Positions 6,018 to 9,422 of a stretch of 9,422 nucleotides of DNA are shown here, piece after piece; the stretch's first letter is position 1; each line of letters starts with the position of its first letter. The position numbers and the translations under genes are program-made. The DNA is from an uncultured Woeseiaceae bacterium. Lineage in GTDB: Bacteria > Pseudomonadota > Gammaproteobacteria > Steroidobacterales > Woeseiaceae. The stretch spans positions 1 through 9,422 of the forward strand of contig CALZHX010000214.1 of the NCBI GenBank assembly GCA_945787435.1, given 5' to 3'. The notes under the pieces are model-generated. The model was not told the DNA's origin. It saw only the letters and a program-made list of their open reading frames with translations, and ran no database searches.

Positions 6018-7067
6018 ATGCGTGTCGTTACTGAAAAAGCCGTTAGCTGGACCGAAATGGGGCTCGTACCTGATACCGTCATTCGTGCCGGCATCCGCAG
6101 ACTGCTCGAGTCCAAGCGTAAGGAGATTCACTCCGGCGATGTCGAGTTTGCGGCGAATACTCTTAATCGCTTCGTAGCGATGATGAACGAATCGCCAATC
6201 GCGCTCGTGCCCGATCTGGCAAACCAGCAACACTACGAAGTTCCCGCTGGTTTCTTCGCACAAGTCATGGGTGAGAATCTCAAGTACAGCTGCTGCTACT
6301 GGCCGAATGGCGTAAGCAACCTGTCGGAAGCGGAGTCGGCTGCGTTGCAGCTCACGGTTGAACGAGCTGGTATCGAGGACGGCATGGCAGTTCTCGATCT
6401 CGGCTGTGGTTGGGGATCATTGTCGCTCTGGATTGCAGAGCACTACCCGAACACCACGGTAACGTCGGTTTCGAACTCGAGCTCGCAACGCGAATTCATA
6501 GTGGCACGGGCTGAAGAGCGGTCGATCGAGAACATCGACGTCATCGTCTGTGACATGAATGATTTCGATACTCAGAAGAAATTCGATCGCGTCGTTTCGA
6601 TTGAGATGTTTGAGCACATGCGCAACTACGGCGAGTTGTTTAGCAACATCAATGAGTGGCTGTCGCCTGAAGGAAAGTTCTTTATGCACATCTTCTGCCA
6701 CAGAACGACGCCTTACGAGTATATCGACAAGGGCCCGGGCGACTGGATGAGCAGGTATTTCTTTACAGGCGGAATAATGCCGAGTTCTGATCTGCCGCTG
6801 CGTTTCGCGGACCACCTGAGCATCGACAAGCGTTGGCACTGGAACGGCCAGCACTATGCGCGCACCTGCAATGCCTGGCTCGAGCGTATGGACGCAAACG
6901 AAGATTCGATCAGACCGATTCTCGCCAAGTGTTATGGGGAGGCCGACGCATCCCTGTGGTGGCAGCGCTGGCGTATCTTTTTCATGGCCTGCGCTGAGCT
7001 CTTCGACTATGACGAAGGGCACGAATGGTATGTCGGTCATTACTTGTTTAAAAAGACGGTGAGCTGA
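6018..7067 (+). CDS. CFA-synthase/coclaurine N-methyltransferase-like SAM methyltransferase
   Basis: A 349-residue cytosolic or membrane-peripheral enzyme of the COG2230 superfamily, whose members transfer a carbon from SAM to unsaturated acyl chains (cyclopropane or methylene products) or, in plants, to alkaloid nitrogen. The SAM site is VLDLGCGWGSL (125-135). Residues equivalent to the bicarbonate ligands I recall for E. coli CFA synthase are present: C92 in KYSCCYW, E199 in IEMFEHM, H224 in FMHIF and Y280 in GQHYARTCNAW. It also has E196 and H200 in the IEMFEHM motif, as in coclaurine N-methyltransferase, and the overall pattern (SNSSSQREFI, DWMSRYFFTGG) looks closer to that branch than to true CFA synthase. 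It lacks most of the N-terminal lipid-binding domain of E. coli Cfa, which has about 380 residues. It is first gene of a five-gene operon; the next start is 1 nt after its stop. Acyl-chain methylation is most likely given the lipid-related neighbours, but the substrate is unproven. Confidence 0.9.
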   Translation: MRVVTEKAVSWTEMGLVPDTVIRAGIRRLLESKRKEIHSGDVEFAANTLNRFVAMMNESPIALVPDLANQQHYEVPAGFFAQVMGENLKYSCCYWPNGVSNLSEAESAALQLTVERAGIEDGMAVLDLGCGWGSLSLWIAEHYPNTTVTSVSNSSSQREFIVARAEERSIENIDVIVCDMNDFDTQKKFDRVVSIEMFEHMRNYGELFSNINEWLSPEGKFFMHIFCHRTTPYEYIDKGPGDWMSRYFFTGGIMPSSDLPLRFADHLSIDKRWHWNGQHYARTCNAWLERMDANEDSIRPILAKCYGEADASLWWQRWRIFFMACAELFDYDEGHEWYVGHYLFKKTVS

Positions 7068-7068
7068 A

Positions 7069-7614
7069 ATGATGCTTCTCATTAATGCTGCAGTTTTTCA
7101 GGTTGCCTGGTTCCGGTCCGTGATAGGCGGAGCTCAACAAATCCCGTGGATCGGTCCGCTCGCTGTGGTTGTCGCTGTTGCCATTCACCTGCGGTTTGCG
7201 CGCAAGCCTTTTGAAGAGGTGTTGCTGATTCTGAGTTGTGCGTTGCTCGGCGCAAGTTTCGATAGCGTGCTCGTCGCGGCAGGATGGGTTACGTATACGT
7301 CAGGCCTGTTCAGCAATTACATGGCGCCGTACTGGATCATCTCAATGTGGATGTTATTTGGAACGACGCTGAACGTATCGATGCGCTGGCTGCGCGGCAA
7401 ACCTCGGCTTGCAGCATTTTTTGGATTATATGGTGGCCCCGCTGCGTACATCGCCGGGCAGGCGCTCGGTGGCATAGTGCTTAGCAACCAGGTCGCCGCG
7501 CTCGTTGCACTGGCAATCGGCTGGGCGGTCATGATGCCTATCCTGATGTGGCTCTCTGAAATCCTTGACGGGATGCCGGGCAGGCGCCGTAACTGGATCG
7601 CGGAGCGGTCGTAA
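7069..7614 (+). CDS. DUF2878 family inner-membrane protein
   Basis: A 181-residue polytopic membrane protein with four to five hydrophobic segments. DUF2878 hallmarks are visible from memory: an N-terminal NAAVFQVAWF segment, ALLGASFDSVLVAAGW in the middle, WIISMWMLFGTTLNVSMRWL, and a GLYGGPAAYIAGQALGG segment before the last helix and a basic tail. No enzymatic function is established for the family. Its constant company with CFA-like methyltransferases and DUF1295 proteins suggests a role in membrane lipid modification, perhaps as a membrane scaffold or substrate channel; this is inference. The start follows the upstream stop by 1 nt. A GGTGAG sequence at 7058-7063 serves as ribosome site for either the ATG at 7069 or the one at 7072. 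Confidence 0.88.
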   Translation: MMLLINAAVFQVAWFRSVIGGAQQIPWIGPLAVVVAVAIHLRFARKPFEEVLLILSCALLGASFDSVLVAAGWVTYTSGLFSNYMAPYWIISMWMLFGTTLNVSMRWLRGKPRLAAFFGLYGGPAAYIAGQALGGIVLSNQVAALVALAIGWAVMMPILMWLSEILDGMPGRRRNWIAERS

Positions 7615-8408
7615 TGATGCAGCATGCATACACAATCGCGCTGCTCGCTATTCTCCTGGTCGGGTTTATTAGCTGGCTATTCAGCGTAGTCAAAAAAGAC
7701 GTCAGCTTTGTCGACAGCCTGTGGTCGTTGTTTTTCTTGCTCGCGGCCGCTGTTTTCGCGTTCGAGATCGAAGCACTGTCGGTCCGCGGCAAACTTGTCC
7801 TGGTGCTGGTCGCAATCTGGTCGCTGCGCTTGTCTGTCTACATCACAGCGCGTAACTGGGGTAGCGAAGAAGACTATCGCTACCAGACCATACGCAAAAA
7901 CAACGAGCCCGGTTTTGCCCTAAAGAGCCTGTACATCGTTTTCGGGCTGCAAGGAGTGCTTGCCTGGTTTATTGCGTTACCGCTGCTACCAGCGATTTCG
8001 TCCGGCAATGAACTGGGCGTTATAGACATCTTCGCGGCAGCGATATGGATCATAGGGTTTGTATTCGAGGCTGGCGGTGACTATCAACTCGCACGCTTCA
8101 AGCGCAACCCTGAAAATCGCGGCCGAGTGCTGGATACGGGCCTCTGGAAATTTACACGGCACCCAAACTACTTCGGTGATTTCTGCATCTGGTGGGCGTT
8201 CTACCTGTTCGCTGTCTCCGCCGGTGGGTGGTGGAGTATCGCATCACCGCTACTTATGAGTTTTCTCCTGCTCAAGGTGTCAGGCGTGGCCATGCTGGAG
8301 AACACAATAGAGGAGCGACGGCCCGAGTACTCGGACTACATCCGTCGCACCAACGCATTCTTTCCGGGACCGTCACGGCGTCCGGCACACATTGAGGAAT
8401 CGAACTGA
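7614..8408 (+). CDS. DUF1295 membrane protein, steroid 5-alpha-reductase/ICMT-like
   Basis: A 264-residue polytopic membrane protein with about six hydrophobic segments. The C-terminal half carries the DUF1295 signature: GGDYQLARFKRNPENRGRV from G154, then DTGLWKFTRHPNYFGD with R182-H183-P184-N185-Y186 and D189. Related families use this region to bind NADPH and reduce carbon-carbon double bonds (steroid 5-alpha reductases, sterol C14 reductases), or to bind SAM (isoprenylcysteine methyltransferases). Reduction of an alkene in a modified acyl chain is therefore a plausible role here, but the cofactor cannot be read from sequence. Its start overlaps the preceding TAA by one base (TAATG) with GGAG at 7602-7605; an ATG three bases later is equally possible. 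Its stop overlaps the next start (TGATG), so expression is translationally coupled. Confidence 0.9.
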   Translation: MMQHAYTIALLAILLVGFISWLFSVVKKDVSFVDSLWSLFFLLAAAVFAFEIEALSVRGKLVLVLVAIWSLRLSVYITARNWGSEEDYRYQTIRKNNEPGFALKSLYIVFGLQGVLAWFIALPLLPAISSGNELGVIDIFAAAIWIIGFVFEAGGDYQLARFKRNPENRGRVLDTGLWKFTRHPNYFGDFCIWWAFYLFAVSAGGWWSIASPLLMSFLLLKVSGVAMLENTIEERRPEYSDYIRRTNAFFPGPSRRPAHIEESN

Positions 8409-9058
8409 TGAGACGCAAATTTCCCGGCCTGTTATTTATTGGCCTTTTTATCCTGACCTTCGTTGCGCCAGGCACCGCGCAGGCGAGCGAGGGTGGACGT
8501 TACGACTTTACGGTTTACCTTAACGACAAACATGTCGGTAGCCACTTATTCGAAGTCATTGATGACGGCAACGGTACGCGCGTGCAGAGCAATGCCAGGT
8601 TCAAGGTTACGGTTCTGCGCATTCCGGTCTACCGCTATGAGCACAACAACGCGGAGCAGTGGTCTGACAACTGCCTGCTGGGATTCGATGCGAACACAAA
8701 TGCGAATGGTGACCGCATCGAGGTATCTGGCGAAAAAACCGCTGATGGCTTCACCGTCGACTATGGCGATGCCGCCGTGCAATTGCCGGAATGTGTCATG
8801 AGCTTCGCTTACTGGAACCCGGACTTTCTTAACGAGTCACGACTGCTAAACCCGCAAACCGGCGAATATGTTGATGTCAATGTGGAGGTAGTAGGCACGG
8901 AAATGCTCGAGGTTCGCGGCCAGCCGGTAGATGCAACCCGGTTCCGGCTTACGGCTTATGAGGTAGATGTGACGCTCTGGTATTCGGCAGACGACGAGTG
9001 GCTTGCTCTCGAATCGGTTGCAAAGGGCGGCCACATCATCCGCTATGAGTTGTCGTGA
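8408..9058 (+). CDS. Exported DUF6134-like protein, probably periplasmic
   Basis: A 216-residue protein with a signal peptide (basic MRRK, core GLLFIGLFILTFVAPG, probable cleavage after AQA at residue 26). The mature part is beta-rich, with a YDFTVYLNDKHVGSHLFEV opening, ARFKVTVLRIPVYRYEH, and an ending WLALESVAKGGHIIRYEL. These recall DUF6134/DUF3108-like periplasmic proteins, which look like small beta barrels; the family name is from memory. Two cysteines, C89 and C129, are the only ones in the mature chain and could form a disulfide. There is no lipobox. It lies between a membrane lipid-modifying pair and a lipocalin, so binding or moving a lipid in the periplasm is a reasonable inference. 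Function is not established. Start at 8408 overlaps the previous stop by one base. Confidence 0.82.
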   Translation: MRRKFPGLLFIGLFILTFVAPGTAQASEGGRYDFTVYLNDKHVGSHLFEVIDDGNGTRVQSNARFKVTVLRIPVYRYEHNNAEQWSDNCLLGFDANTNANGDRIEVSGEKTADGFTVDYGDAAVQLPECVMSFAYWNPDFLNESRLLNPQTGEYVDVNVEVVGTEMLEVRGQPVDATRFRLTAYEVDVTLWYSADDEWLALESVAKGGHIIRYELS

Positions 9059-9059
9059 C

Positions 9060-9422
9060 ATGGGCTTCCTGCAGAAAGTTTTCCTGGCAGGTTGTGCGGC
9101 GACACTGCTGGCAGGCTGTGCGTCGAAAGGATCCGAGATGAAAACGGTCGATCATGTAGATATCGAGCGCTTCATGGGGCCCTGGTACGTTATTGCCAAC
9201 ATACCGACTTTCCTCGAGAAAGGAGCACATAACGCGGTCGAGACCTATCGGCTCAACGACGACGGGACAATAGCGACGCAATTCACTTTCAACAAGGACG
9301 GCTACGACGGCAAGGCCAAGGAATACAACCCGAAGGGATTCATTGTCGACAAGGAATCCAACGCTCTATGGGGAATGCGGTTCGTGTGGCCGTTCAAGGC
9401 CGACTATCGCATCGTCTATCTC
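9060..9422 (+). CDS. blc: Blc-type outer-membrane lipocalin lipoprotein, 3'-truncated by window end
   Basis: The first 121 residues of a bacterial lipocalin; the frame is open to the last base. The signal ends with the lipobox L17-A-G-C20, and Ala at +2 fits outer-membrane sorting. The lipocalin signature GPW is at 40-42 (FMGPWYVIANIP), followed by the beta strands AVETYRLNDDG, TIATQFTFN and FVWPFKADYRIVYL. Blc proteins of about 175 residues bind fatty acids and lysophospholipids at the outer membrane and are linked to envelope stress and membrane maintenance. The start is one base after the preceding stop; another in-frame ATG at 9045 would overlap the previous gene by 14 bases. Neither has a strong ribosome site, so coupling is likely. 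The Cys-containing C-terminal part is not seen. Confidence 0.92.
   Translation, partial: MGFLQKVFLAGCAATLLAGCASKGSEMKTVDHVDIERFMGPWYVIANIPTFLEKGAHNAVETYRLNDDGTIATQFTFNKDGYDGKAKEYNPKGFIVDKESNALWGMRFVWPFKADYRIVYL

Overview
The window looks like chromosomal DNA of a Gammaproteobacterium, probably marine or aquatic and outside the enterics. This is inferred from moderately high GC, a CusA-type metal pump, a CpxR/RstA-like two-component pair, DUF4397 lipoproteins and a lipid-associated cluster of the type found in marine gammaproteobacteria. I cannot name the genus. No mobile elements, tRNA or rRNA genes, CRISPR arrays or phage genes are visible.

Layout. 1-792: the 3' end of a cusA-like heavy-metal RND pump gene, facing a small exported protein with an internal duplication (860-1441, minus). 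A perfect 14-bp hairpin lies between the two convergent genes. 1550-2296: an exported protein with a methyltransferase fold (COG4798-like). It converges with a four-repeat DUF4397 lipoprotein (2359-3738, minus), and a C(UUCG)G terminator at 2295-2319 lies between them. 3739-3890: a divergent intergenic region with three helically phased TTTC repeats. 3891-5916: a response regulator and histidine kinase with overlapping stop and start codons.

6018-9422: five tightly packed plus-strand genes. These are a CFA-synthase/coclaurine N-methyltransferase-like SAM methyltransferase, a DUF2878 membrane protein, a DUF1295 membrane protein (steroid 5-alpha-reductase-like), an exported DUF6134-like protein, and a Blc-type lipocalin lipoprotein that runs off the end. 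Junctions are 1-nt gaps or 1-nt overlaps, so this is almost certainly one operon.

Working model (inference). The operon modifies membrane acyl chains: the methyltransferase adds a carbon from SAM to an unsaturated chain, the DUF1295 protein may reduce the product, and the exported protein and lipocalin handle modified or damaged lipids in the periplasm or outer membrane. Between the two-component genes and this operon lies a direct repeat, GTAAG-N5-GTAAC at 5931-5945. It closely resembles the enterobacterial CpxR box and sits just upstream of a plausible promoter. This suggests that the envelope-sensing pair next door controls the lipid module, in place of the RpoE-ChrR regulator often found with related clusters. 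That possible regulatory link, together with the lipid module, is the most interesting part of the window.
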